A stretch of DNA of 64,000 bases from Mangifera indica (lineage: Eukaryota; Streptophyta; Magnoliopsida; Sapindales; Anacardiaceae), in NCBI RefSeq assembly GCF_011075055.1, contig NC_058137.1, positions 1,240,001-1,304,000 of the forward strand, given 5' to 3'. How positions within the stretch are numbered: the stretch's first letter is position 1; each line of letters opens with the position of its first letter. The position numbers and the translations under genes are program-made. Of the stretch, positions 50,114 to 60,559 are shown in pieces. The notes under the pieces were generated by a model. That model ran no database searches and was not told the origin of the DNA. It saw only the letters and a list, made by a program, of their open reading frames with translations.

Positions 50114-50871
50114 TGGAGTGTAGAAACAAGCTTGGAATAAAATAATTGCAGTGATAATGCAAGGCAAAAGAATAATGAAGAATGAAAGTGAGGTGATGAT
50201 TGAATCATTGGGGTACTTAGACAAAGCTGCCTAAATTTATAAAGATGAGAAAGTCAGCCTTTGCAGTTTCTGGGTTGGAGCCATTTTACGTTGTTACACA
50301 TGTTTATGTTGAAACAATCCGTGTTTTAACATTTTAAAAGGGTTTTTTTAAGAACTGTAATTAGTTGACAACAATCTAACACATCTGCGTGTCGGTCAGT
50401 TGGTGCATGGAGAACTTGAATACAACAGTTCGTTTACTTGACATCACATAGCTGGACATGTCAATGCAAAGAAATGTGAATAAGATGCCAGTCATGAATC
50501 CCACATAGCCGATTGGCTAGGACAAACCGACTTCAACTCAAAGCTTTAATTCGGTAATTCAGTTTAAGATCATCTTGTGTGTTTAATTGATAAATTATCG
50601 ATAGATCTTTAATAACATTATATACTAATTTAAATAAATTTTAATTCATTGAACAATAGAAATGAGTGATAATTCATGTTTTAAGATACGTGTATTAATA
50701 AAATGATATTTTATTATATAATTAAATAATTTAAAATTAAAACCTTCAACGAATGAGCCAAGTAAATTGATTTTTCAAGTATTACAAAACAAAGAACAAT
50801 TTTTTTTTCAACTTATTCCAACCATTTACAATTGGACAAATGAGATTGTAATTCAGCCACAACACTGTTAG
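50114..50871. other. intergenic between IDA-like and U-box genes
   Basis: Upstream region of the minus-strand IDA-like gene and 3' side of the U-box gene. No other feature seen. Confidence 0.6.
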
Positions 50872-52923
50872 CTAGCTAGGGAATAGTATTGTTGAAGAAG
50901 TGACAGTAGTAGTACCGGTTGTAGAGGAAGTACTGTATGCATCCAGCCCAGCAGCCCATCTCCTGAGAATTCTCAAGAGTGACGCCGCCTTTCTTCGAGC
51001 CCTCGAAGTTCCGGTTTCCATCAATTCCCAGATAAATCTCTCAATTCGGAGCACTGTTGCCAGCTCCGCCACCATTTCTGATCCTCCTTTTCTACAAATA
51101 GTCACAAGTGTAGCTGCTGCACTCTCTCTTGTCGTATCAGATCCTTCCCTTAATAAAACCGCTAGTTTTTTAATCAAATTATAAGTTTCGGCAATCGCCG
51201 CCAGACCACCTTTTTTCACCACTGCTTCCAGAATCGTTATCGACTCCTCCGGTAACACATTAATGACTTCACATATCATCTCTACGATTCCGTTTTCAAC
51301 CAATCTGATGACGGTCTCTCTGTCTCCTGCCAAATTCAAAATTGCCACCAAGGCGTCCCTCTTGGAACTCGTGGGCCCGTTCTTAGCCAAGTCCATTAAT
51401 CCCATTATGACACGTGTTTTCCTGCCCAGTCTTTTCCTGTGCGCGTCTACACCTGATAAACTGAATATCGTGGCTGCCGCATTTCCTTTCGCTTCCCACG
51501 TCGCGCCTGATCTCAACACCTCAATTACTCCGCTTAATGTGCCATCGGTTTCCATTATTCTCGTTTTGTTTGCTTCAAGAATGGACAAGTTGAGGATCGT
51601 TGTAACGGCATTGACCTGGAGGTTTGGAAAATTCGCACCTACATCCGAACCTAAGTACCTTACAAGCAAAGGGATAGCCCCAGCTTCGGCAATGCAGGTG
51701 CGGCTGCCAGAGTCTGTTTTGGCAAGCACTCGAAGCTCGTAAACGACATCGTTTGCTGGCTCCATTGACTGAGAGGCTGACAATTTATTAATCAAAAAGG
51801 ACGCCGTCATCTTGGTAGCTTCTAAAGCCGCCTTGTTAGTTATAACTCCGTTAACTTTCTCGTTACTTGCCGCGTATTCGAAAGGTATTCCCTGCTCGCG
51901 GCACCACACAGCTATCAAATTCTTCAAAGCGGCGTTAGGTATCAAAATCGTGTGGACCATTGTCTGACCTGTCTTTGGACACGTGTTGTGTCCTGATTCG
52001 ATCCAGACATTAATCGACTGGCGATCATACGTCTGTCCGGTGGCCACGACAACCGGGTCCTTCATCAGCTCCAGACTTATCGGGCAACGAAAATCAGCCG
52101 GCACATTCGCCTCCACAACCGATTTCCTTCTCCGGCGCCGAATTGCATCTGATTTTTGCGTTGACTCGCCGAAAAGAACGCATTTCGAGTAGCGAACCAG
52201 TCCGATTAATGCGACGGCAAGATGCTTTGATTTCTGATCGATTTGATTCTGAATTTCGGCTTCAAGACTCTCAATTTCTTCCCTGCAAATAAAGGCGTCG
52301 CGTAAACCTAAGCTTTGGAAAATTACATGAAGTTTCGAATGATCAGGAACGATCACTCTCTTGATTTGTTCAAGCAATGTTAAGACCTGTAGCCTCAGAG
52401 TACTGTCTCTTGGATCTACAGAGCTGGCTTGGCTGTGAGAAGAACACTGGTTTCTAATCAAAACGACGACGTCTTCAACATCTTGGCTCAAGTCCAGTTC
52501 TTTTAGATGCAAAATATCTAACAAAGTTGATAAATCCATGGTAACCTCGTGAAAACTATTAGCCACCGTTTCGATTTGCACGAGCAGCCACATCTTGCTG
52601 CCGTTCCAACAATCTTCAATCAACGTCTTCATTCTTTGCAAAACAATGTACATTTCTTCAAAACAGAGAAGGGTTGAAGGCGAAAAAGGAGAAACTTGAT
52701 TACCCCAAAGCTCTTCGAATAAGACGGTCAACAGCTTCGCCTTGCGTATGATTGAAAGAGAATTCCGTTTCAGAAGGAACTGGAGAGGCCTGAGACACGA
52801 GATTTCTTGAGATAAAACGTAAAGAGATTCAACCAGTTTACGGTCTGACAATTTCGGAGATATAAATGCTTCGGCCGATGGCCGTCGTTTCCTAGGCGGA
52901 ATAACCCTCGGAGAAACAGTCAT
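50872..52923 (-). CDS. U-box/ARM-repeat E3 ubiquitin ligase (PUB18/PUB19-like)
   Basis: Intronless, 683 residues from the ATG at 52923 (MTVSPRVIPPRKRRPS); the upstream in-frame TTG at 52938 is not needed. An N-terminal UND-type helical region (about 20-250) precedes the U-box at about 275-345: PADFRCPISLELMKDPVVVA, then GQTYDRQSINVWIESGHNTC, then NAALKNLIAVWC. Armadillo repeats follow to the C-terminus (LVRYLGSDVGANFPNLQVNA; ATTILNLSI-type; SKRDALVAILNLAGDRE). The U-box recruits E2-ubiquitin and ARM repeats bind targets; PUB18/19 relatives dampen ABA and drought responses, PUB17-type members act in immunity. Domain order and intronless structure favour the PUB18/19 group, but assignment is by memory. 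A basic RRRRRK run (about 262-267) may be a nuclear signal. Confidence 0.92.
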   Translation of the reverse strand: MTVSPRVIPPRKRRPSAEAFISPKLSDRKLVESLYVLSQEISCLRPLQFLLKRNSLSIIRKAKLLTVLFEELWGNQVSPFSPSTLLCFEEMYIVLQRMKTLIEDCWNGSKMWLLVQIETVANSFHEVTMDLSTLLDILHLKELDLSQDVEDVVVLIRNQCSSHSQASSVDPRDSTLRLQVLTLLEQIKRVIVPDHSKLHVIFQSLGLRDAFICREEIESLEAEIQNQIDQKSKHLAVALIGLVRYSKCVLFGESTQKSDAIRRRRRKSVVEANVPADFRCPISLELMKDPVVVATGQTYDRQSINVWIESGHNTCPKTGQTMVHTILIPNAALKNLIAVWCREQGIPFEYAASNEKVNGVITNKAALEATKMTASFLINKLSASQSMEPANDVVYELRVLAKTDSGSRTCIAEAGAIPLLVRYLGSDVGANFPNLQVNAVTTILNLSILEANKTRIMETDGTLSGVIEVLRSGATWEAKGNAAATIFSLSGVDAHRKRLGRKTRVIMGLMDLAKNGPTSSKRDALVAILNLAGDRETVIRLVENGIVEMICEVINVLPEESITILEAVVKKGGLAAIAETYNLIKKLAVLLREGSDTTRESAAATLVTICRKGGSEMVAELATVLRIERFIWELMETGTSRARRKAASLLRILRRWAAGLDAYSTSSTTGTTTVTSSTILFPS

Positions 52924-53184
52924 GATTGATATGACCAAAGAAAATCAAAAGCAGAGAACTTTAACACGAAACAGAAGTTTCTATACAAGATAAGAGTTGG
53001 GTTGTAGATAGAAATGTTGCTTTTTTCACTGTTTTTGGTTGTTTTTGTTTCCGAAAACAGAAAACTTGTGGGAAATCAGAAAGGCGAAATGACAGGCGGC
53101 TCAAAATTTTCAAGAAAGGAAAATGTCAACCAATGGATGAATTATCATATTAGCAGCCGGCTTGTTGATATTGTTTTTATTAAG

Positions 53185-53200
53185 TTTATAAATATATAAA
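53185..53200 (-). promoter_or_regulatory. candidate TATA region of the U-box gene
   Basis: On the minus strand TTTATATATTTATAAA lies about 262 bp before the ATG. AT-rich surroundings make this weak evidence. Confidence 0.3.
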
Positions 53201-54974
53201 CAGTAGGTGAAGGTTGTTGAGAGAGGAGGAGTTGTTCGGGTTGTCATCATCATCACCCGTATATGCCATTTAAATATTCATGCATTATTTGTGCTTTCTT
53301 CTTTTTTCCCTGTGCATATCCAGCCAGAATCTGAAGATCTGGCTCTTTTTGGTAAGAAATTTGTGTATAGAAGCCGTTAGGGTGACAGTGAAGATCTGAC
53401 TTTTTGATAAACTTAAGCTTGTGATAAGTTCAAGTCCAGCCGTGTCAATGTCCATAGGTGTTTGCTTATACGGATAATGTTCCCAGAAAGACAAGGAATT
53501 GGCTGTTGTATCAGAATTGACATTCATTTTGTCTATAACAATGGTTTCAATATTAGAATGGAGTTAATTAGGTGAAAGAGATGGTTTGTTCTTATCCACA
53601 ATCAATCTGATTAATTATTTAAAATAATTTTATATAACTAATTATTAAATATATAATATAAATTATTGTAACATAAAATTAACTTAATTTGATGGTATAC
53701 ATATTAAAAATTGATAGATGATGCATTAAGTTCAAGTTTTAATAATAAATTTTCGAAGTTTTTATTTTTTTTATTGATCTCGTCAAATTCAAATTTTTAT
53801 CTTGTTTAAATCACTCTATTTTTAAAAATGGTTTTTCAGCAAAACATAACCTTAAATGGGCCGGTTTAATCCATTTTTTAAAACCATGGTTTATAAGATT
53901 TATGTTATATGGTTTAGAAAGTAGGGAAGGGTATAAAGGGCAACGTCCCAATACCCTATAAGAGGTTTGGACTTAACTATAGACTTGTTTTAAAATTTTC
54001 TTAATTGGGTTTGTTTTAAAATTGAAAATTCTAATAGAGTTTATCCTAAGATATTATTTTCTTTATAGTTATATAATAATTAATTAATATTTATTGAAAC
54101 CAAAAAGATAAAAATGTATTGGAATAATATTAGTTCAAAATGAACATATATTTGAGTAAATCAATACAAATGGTGCTATCTTTCTTCTTAACTGTTGAAT
54201 GTAATTGTTTGGGTTGGGTGATAGTACTTAGTTCATTTTAAGATGTAATTTATATATTTGTTTGGTTTGTCAGTAATCAATAATGCTGACGTGACAGGTA
54301 ATCTGATTATCAGCTTTCGGTATTTAAAGATTTCTAAGGTAATCTTGATTTTATTATAATTGAGACAAAAATAAATTGGGACATTTAAGGGTGTAATCTT
54401 CTAAGTAATCTGGGAAGGTAATAAAATATTACTTAGAAGCAATATAGAGTTGGTGATGGAAAATGGTGAAATGTGGATAAAAGCAATATAGAGTTGGGTT
54501 TGGTTATGTCTAGTCAGGGCAAGTTCCATAATTGAGGAAGACATGGTGACCCAAAGAGAGAATATGTTCTTTATTCAGTCACCAGCCAACCAACCAAATC
54601 TAAAGGGAGCTTCGATTGGACTTAATTAGTAATTATTTAGGTGCCAATCATTTTTAACATATTCATTATTTAATTATGTATGACACCCACATTTCTTTAT
54701 ATTGTTTTTATTTGTTTGGCATTATGTATTGAAAGATAAGCAATACCCAAAATTATTGATAAGTTCATATATATTGGTTGCTAGTCACTGCTCTTGCAAA
54801 TCAAGATTGAGATCAAATGCTGCTAGGTTCAAGAGATAATGTCATTTTGTTTTTCTTCTAAGCAAAGTGGTCTTTCATATATTGCTTGACCATCTCTAAA
54901 ATTTTAGGTAATTAGAGAGTAAGGCTCACACACAGTGCCAACAGTGTTGATACATGCGATATAACTATAGGATA

Positions 54975-55150
54975 AGATTGAATTCAATTGAAGTCAAATC
55001 TGAATAATACCCAATTTAAAATTAGTTTGAATTTAAAATAATTAATTCGAGATTGACAAGATAAAACTCAAACTCTATTTAAAAATAGTTTAACTATAAA
55101 TTTGATCAGAATCAACTTAAATTCGATTAGTTTATATTGAATCCAATTCT
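54975..55150. repeat. dispersed degraded repeat, copy 5
   Basis: TTGAATTCAATTGAAGTC..., TTAATTCGAGATTGAC and AAACTCAAACTC half-sites in the order seen in other copies. Boundaries approximate. Confidence 0.35.
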
Positions 55151-56284
55151 AGTGTGGAGCATCTTTGAAAATTGGTCTTGAGACTCTTGACCAACGTTAA
55201 AATTGCTCAGTGGGAGTTACAAGTTATAACAATCGGGCAACCCAAGTACCCAAGTTTTTTTAATTCAATGGGCCTAGTGTGAACCCATCAGCCCACCAGA
55301 AACCTGCCTTTGAGAACACTCAGAGATTAAGCCTGCTACCGGCCCGCCCAATTAAATCATTGTAGCATTAAACTAGGTTTTGATTGCTCGAGTGATGAAT
55401 GGTAACACCGAAGAAAAAAGGAAAAAAGAATCATTGAAGAGACAAGTTTCGATACAACCATGTGGATTAAACAGTGATATGAGCCTGATTCAGCTTAAAT
55501 TGCTTTCACCCTATCTTTCAACTTATTGTAAAATCACGATGAATTTTGTATTTATGATTTCTACAATTGGAGAGGCAATGAATGACTAATGCTGCCCCAC
55601 TTTATAGCATTGGGTTATGTTTAAACCGCAGGCGTACCACTCAAACATGTTACATGTAATTTCTCCATCAAGTGAAATAACAATTGATGTTGCATTCTTT
55701 CATTGGAATCATAGGCATGTTACGTGGGTTGTAATATAAGATGTGACAAATGATGAAATGCCTTTGTATTATCAATTTCATCGTTTGGGATTTATTACTT
55801 TGGAATTTCCCATTTATGCAAATTTGTCATCCATCACTTTTCATATTTATTTGTTTTATATTTTAGGTAAACTTATATTAATGTATAAATTCCTATGCAA
55901 AACAAAAAAACATTTAGATATTCTTGACCTCCTGATATTTATAATTTTTAGTAATTAATTAAATTTAAGATAATGTATTCTTATGTGATAGAATAATTTT
56001 AAATAAGAATAAAATAATAATTAATCACATAATAACATATTATCTGTGTATTAAATTAACTATTTGAAATTGGGTATTGAATTGTCCATAACATTATTCA
56101 AAGGACGAAGAGAACTTTTATTAAAAACAGTTAATTATGAAGGGGAGGTGTACACCAATGAAACTCCTATATTAAAATTTGTATTGTTGTACTTTTAAAG
56201 CATTATAAAACTCAAAATAATAAAAATAACAAATAAATTTAATATTTTAAAACAAATTAGATGGTAATTTGGATTTCTCAGGTT

Positions 56285-56475
56285 ACTATACCAATACTCT
56301 ATTTAAAATTAGAATCCAAATCAATTGGACTTAAATATCGAATTATTCAAATTCAAATTTATTTAAATTAATCAGAAATATCATTAAACAGAATTTAGAG
56401 TTAAAATATTAAACTAAAACTATAAATTAAAATTGGTATGAAATTGAACTTAGCCTGATTTGGATCCAAACCACT
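56285..56475. repeat. dispersed degraded repeat, copy 6
   Basis: AAATCAATTGGACTTAAATA, AATTCAAATTTATTTAAATT and GATTTGGATCCAAACC blocks; the family's TTAATC...ATCATTAAA part is also present. Diverged. Confidence 0.35.
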
Positions 56476-57379
56476 ATAATTTATGAAGACAGTGACTTTG
56501 CCTTATGGGTGAATGCCGGTGTTGTATTCAAGAAACTCACGCAACCTTTTTAGATAATCCAATGGAAATCAACACCCCATCTGCCACTTCCCCTTGTTTC
56601 AGTGACTTTTATTTATATAAACTTATCACGTGATTCATATTTCAGTCTGTCTTTTATCAACCATACAAGCCCAATCAAGAAGCCCTGAAGAGGTACTCCA
56701 GGTGGGAAGAATGCATTGACTTAAAACTAAATAAAAATATTGGACCTATAAGATCATTGAGACAAATTCATTGCATGATCTGATTTCTTTCTGGCTATGA
56801 ATTATTATTGAGATTTTTTCTGCAGAAAAACTTCTTCCGTCGTTTTCGATCAGAAAAACTTATCAGTTTATTATGATGGTCTGTCTGACTCTGATTTTCA
56901 TCCAAATGGGTCTCCCTCTCAGCATGAATGAATTTACATGGTTCCATTTCCATGACCAGAAGATAAATGGACCACTACTGAACCATAAACAATGGCGGAC
57001 CCAGGGGACAAGGGGGGACCCCTTTACTCTGGAAAACTTACGATATGTCATTTTGAAAAGTAGATAAAGCTGCAGGGAAAAAATATTAAAATGCATTGAA
57101 CATGAAAGGCTCTTTGTCCACCTGCCGTCAACTTACGTGTCCAGATTCCATTTGATAGAGTCCAAACAATGCCTAAATTCTTTATTATTATATAATATAA
57201 ATAGCATATCACACAAAATAAGGAAGCTTTAGATTTGTTATTTCATCTAATAATTGAAGATTTTTACGTTTAAATTACGAAATATAAACTCTACGTACTA
57301 GCTTGTTCGACTGGATGATACACGTAATTCAATTGTTTGTAAATACTATTTCTTTTTTCCAATTATGTTGTCTTATTTT

Positions 57380-57560
57380 TAAACTTAGATAGATTCAAAT
57401 TTATTTAAATTCAGATTTAATTTTACTTTAAAATAGTTAAAAAAATAATTATTAATAAAATAAACTTCAATATAACGGTGTTGATAAAATATTAATCTCG
57501 AACCAAATCCGACAAACTAAAACATTGGGAGCTGAACTGCAATCTAAATTAGACCCAACG
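57380..57560. repeat. dispersed degraded repeat, copy 7
   Basis: TAGATTCAAATTTATTTAAA and GATTTAATTTTACTTTAAA blocks ending near CTAAATTAGACCC. Boundaries approximate. Confidence 0.35.
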
Positions 57561-59005
57561 TGCATCCCCGCCTACTCCATGGGGCATTTTTCATTAGGCA
57601 TATTTGGTTGAACAATCCATGAAGGCAGCTAACAGCAGCCCCGTCAGTCATTGCTTGGTTTGAATATTAATTGATTTAATTTCAGCTTATCCGTTTCAAG
57701 TGCAAAATCTACTGAATACGCTAAGCTCAATCGTGATTAGTTCAAAATTGACAATTTAAATTTTAAACCAATTTGATTTGGACTTAAATTCACTATTTGA
57801 ATCTAATAATCCAACACAAAATTAGATGAATTACAACAAGACATGTGGCACGCTTCCTTGTCAACCAAGTAGATAGCTTCAATTTAATCTATATTATCCC
57901 AACACGTTACACATCTTTCCAATTATAATATATATTTTTTTCCCTATTTATCACCGAATATGGTCTTACTTTTAATGATATTAAGATTAACCAATGTTTA
58001 TCCGATAAAATATCATGTAAATTGTGACACAACATTTGATCATTGCGGGAGGACTACAATAATTTATTAATATAAGAATCTTTTACATGTTATCATTAAT
58101 TTAATATAATAGTTTGTTTGAGAAATAACGTGGACAATTGAACCAATCTCTTGTTAATGACATCTTTAATTTAAGCAATCATAAAGTAGGCTAATTATTG
58201 AATTGAAAAGGGCGAAAACTACCCAATATAAATTGGAAAATAAATTCACAGAGTACAATACGACGAAGCAACTCTGGGACGGATAGGGCTCATTGCCTCG
58301 TTGCCGTTGAAAAAATTCAATTACTCATTTGAGCAATTTTTTATTATAAAAATTGTATAAATTTGCAATAATATTTATTGTTATATAATATTGATAATAA
58401 TATATTTTTATATTTAAAAATCAAATATTTATTATTAAAATATACGTATAAATCTATACAAACTAAGATAATTTTTTAATTGATTGATATAATTTTTATA
58501 TTTTTAATTTAAAATTATTTAATTAAATATTAATCACTCGATTTTTATTAATATTTATATATGCAGTATTGTGTCTAAAAAATAGATTGACACCAGACAA
58601 ACTAAACACCCCCTTAATTCATTTCGCTATGGAACTACTAAGTTTTTATGTCTCCGGTTTTTTCTACATTTTGATTCTAACACAAAAGTTTTTATTTTCG
58701 TACATCGGTAGTAGGAAAAATCTTGTCCACATTGTCAACGTAAATTTACATGAGTTAAAATTGGGAAAGTAAATCTAAGTTAAAAATGGAAATATATTTA
58801 GTGAATTACTGTAATTATCAGACCCTTTAACAGGTTTCGTTCGTGAACAGTAGTAGATCATTCACTTCAAAAGGAACCGCGACTGCAATGCTTGTGCGAA
58901 AAGTTACGCTGGCACAACGTGGCATGACACAATTGGCTGTCTTGTCCTGTCACTTTCCATATATAATTGCCAGTTTTATTTGTTTGTCCTCTCTGTACAC
59001 CTTCA

Positions 59006-59014
59006 TATTTATAT
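59006..59014 (+). promoter_or_regulatory. candidate TATA box of the CIPK gene
   Basis: TATTTATAT about 220 bp before the ATG, followed by a pyrimidine-rich leader. Plausible, not certain. Confidence 0.35.
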
Positions 59015-59234
59015 CATCCTTTCTCTTTTTTGAATTTTCATTTCAGTTTCCTTTGCCACCTCTCAACAAACTCAATTCCCACCTCTTTCTTCAAACTAAA
59101 ATGACACACTTTGTCATTTGACATTTTCAATAAGATGGTTATTAGTTTAAACTGTAATTTGTAGCAATACATGCAGCAGCGAGGAATCAAGGAGGTGATT
59201 CTTTTAAGGGTAAAGATCGGCTTCGGTTTTAGTT

Positions 59235-60545
59235 ATGGACGAGATAATGACGGGTGCCAGCGGCGAGGTTTCGCGAGATGTTGAATTGCTCGGGAAGTAC
59301 GAGCTGGGAAAAGTGATCGGAAATGGAGCATTCGCGAAAGTTTATCACGGCCGGAATGTGCGGACGGGACAAAGTGTGGCCATTAAAGCCATCAGTAAAC
59401 GGAAGGTCGTTAAAGGTGGGTTCACGGCGCACGTTAAGAGGGAGATCTCTATCATGAGCCGGTTGCGCCACCCTCACATCGTGAAGTTGATCGAAGTCAT
59501 GGCTACCAAGGCCAAGATCTATTTCGTGATGGAGTTTGCCAAGGGTGGAGAGCTCTTCACTAAGATTTCTAAAGGAAGGTTTAGCGAAGAACTCAGCCGT
59601 CGATATTTTCAGCAGCTAATCTCAGCCGTTGGTTATTGTCATTCACGAGGAGTGTTTCACCGGGATCTGAAGCCTGAGAATCTCCTTCTCGACGAAAACT
59701 GGGATTTAAAAATTTCGGATTTCGGACTCAGCGCTGTGAAGGATCAGGTCCGAGCCGACGGTTTGCTCCACACGTTGTGTGGCACTCCTGCTTACGTGGC
59801 ACCGGAGATTTTAGCTAAGAAAGGTTATGATGGTGCAAACGTAGATATCTGGTCATGCGGCATCATTTTATTCGTGCTCAACGCTGGTTATCTACCGTTC
59901 AATGATTCTAATCTAATGGCCATGTATAAAAAGATTTATAAAGGCGTGTTTCGCTGCCCTAAATGGACGTCTCCTGATCTAAAGCGTTTCTTAGACCGGC
60001 TTCTTGATACAAACCCCGAGACAAGAATCACAATTGACGAAATTATCCGAGACTCTTGGTTCAAACAAGGTTACAGAGAGATAAACCCTCCGGATTATGA
60101 ATTTGATGCTAAAGACTTGGAAAATAATCAGAATGAGAAATGTTTAAATGCCTTTGACATAATCTCGTTCTCCTCCGGTTTCAACCTGAGCGGTTTATTC
60201 TCTGACTATAACGATATTTCGGCTAATGCTGAGAGATTCTTATCGGCGGAAAACCCCGATAAAATTATACAGAGAGTTGAGGAGGTGGCTAAGAGGGAGG
60301 ACGATAAAATGCTGATCATAAAGAAAAATTGGGGGGCAAAGTTTGTGGGACGACATGGTAATTTTGTTTTGCTGATATTGATTTACCGGTTAACGGATGA
60401 CTTAGTGGTGGTGGAGACCAAAACAAAGAAGAGAGAAGTTGGACCCAGCCGGGAAATTTGGAGAGATAAGCTGAGACCGGAGCTGTTAAGCATGATTTAT
60501 CAACCAGAAGGAGTCAATTGCCGTGATGCAGCTCCTCTCACTTAG
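59235..60545 (+). CDS. CBL-interacting protein kinase (SnRK3; CIPK4/7/11/14-like)
   Basis: An intronless 436-residue kinase starting at the ATG at 59235. The glycine loop is [14 protein letters not shown] lysine K51 (VAIK), catalytic HRDLKPEN with Asp144, DFG at 162-164 and APE at 189-191. The activation loop ([20 protein letters not shown]) is complete. The NAF/FISL regulatory motif ([20 protein letters not shown], 303-322) binds calcineurin-B-like Ca2+ sensors. A PPI-like region follows ([20 protein letters not shown] and [20 protein letters not shown]). CIPKs join Ca2+ signals to transporters of Na+, K+, H+ or nitrate. Intronless structure fits the group of CIPKs without introns. The C-terminal [12 protein letters not shown] is ordinary. 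All key residues are present and the length is normal. The exact orthologue cannot be settled. Confidence 0.93.
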   Translation: MDEIMTGASGEVSRDVELLGKYELGKVIGNGAFAKVYHGRNVRTGQSVAIKAISKRKVVKGGFTAHVKREISIMSRLRHPHIVKLIEVMATKAKIYFVMEFAKGGELFTKISKGRFSEELSRRYFQQLISAVGYCHSRGVFHRDLKPENLLLDENWDLKISDFGLSAVKDQVRADGLLHTLCGTPAYVAPEILAKKGYDGANVDIWSCGIILFVLNAGYLPFNDSNLMAMYKKIYKGVFRCPKWTSPDLKRFLDRLLDTNPETRITIDEIIRDSWFKQGYREINPPDYEFDAKDLENNQNEKCLNAFDIISFSSGFNLSGLFSDYNDISANAERFLSAENPDKIIQRVEEVAKREDDKMLIIKKNWGAKFVGRHGNFVLLILIYRLTDDLVVVETKTKKREVGPSREIWRDKLRPELLSMIYQPEGVNCRDAAPLT

Positions 60546-60559
60546 CTCTGCTACATGTA

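Larger units (their letters stand above)
53205..58950. other. 5.7-kb intergenic region
   Basis: No supported gene. It holds several degraded copies of the dispersed repeat (54975-55150, 56285-56475, 57380-57560). A short duplicate GCAATATAGAGTTGG lies near 54,440-54,500. Near 56,990-57,020 a GGCGGACCCAGGGG/GGGGGGACCCC stretch is seen often in old plant transposon remnants. The ORF on the minus strand at 53285-53527 matches nothing I know. Confidence 0.55.

Noticed and set aside
50900..52192. Plus-strand ORFs opposite the U-box gene
   Set aside because: Shadow frames of a well-supported coding sequence on the other strand.
53285..53527. 80-codon minus-strand ORF
   Set aside because: Has an ATG but no recognised family, no splice context and no conserved motif; lies in the upstream region of the U-box gene.
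56863..57096. Overlapping ORFs around GGCGGACCCAGGGG
   Set aside because: The sequence resembles common transposon-remnant DNA in plants; no domain in either frame.
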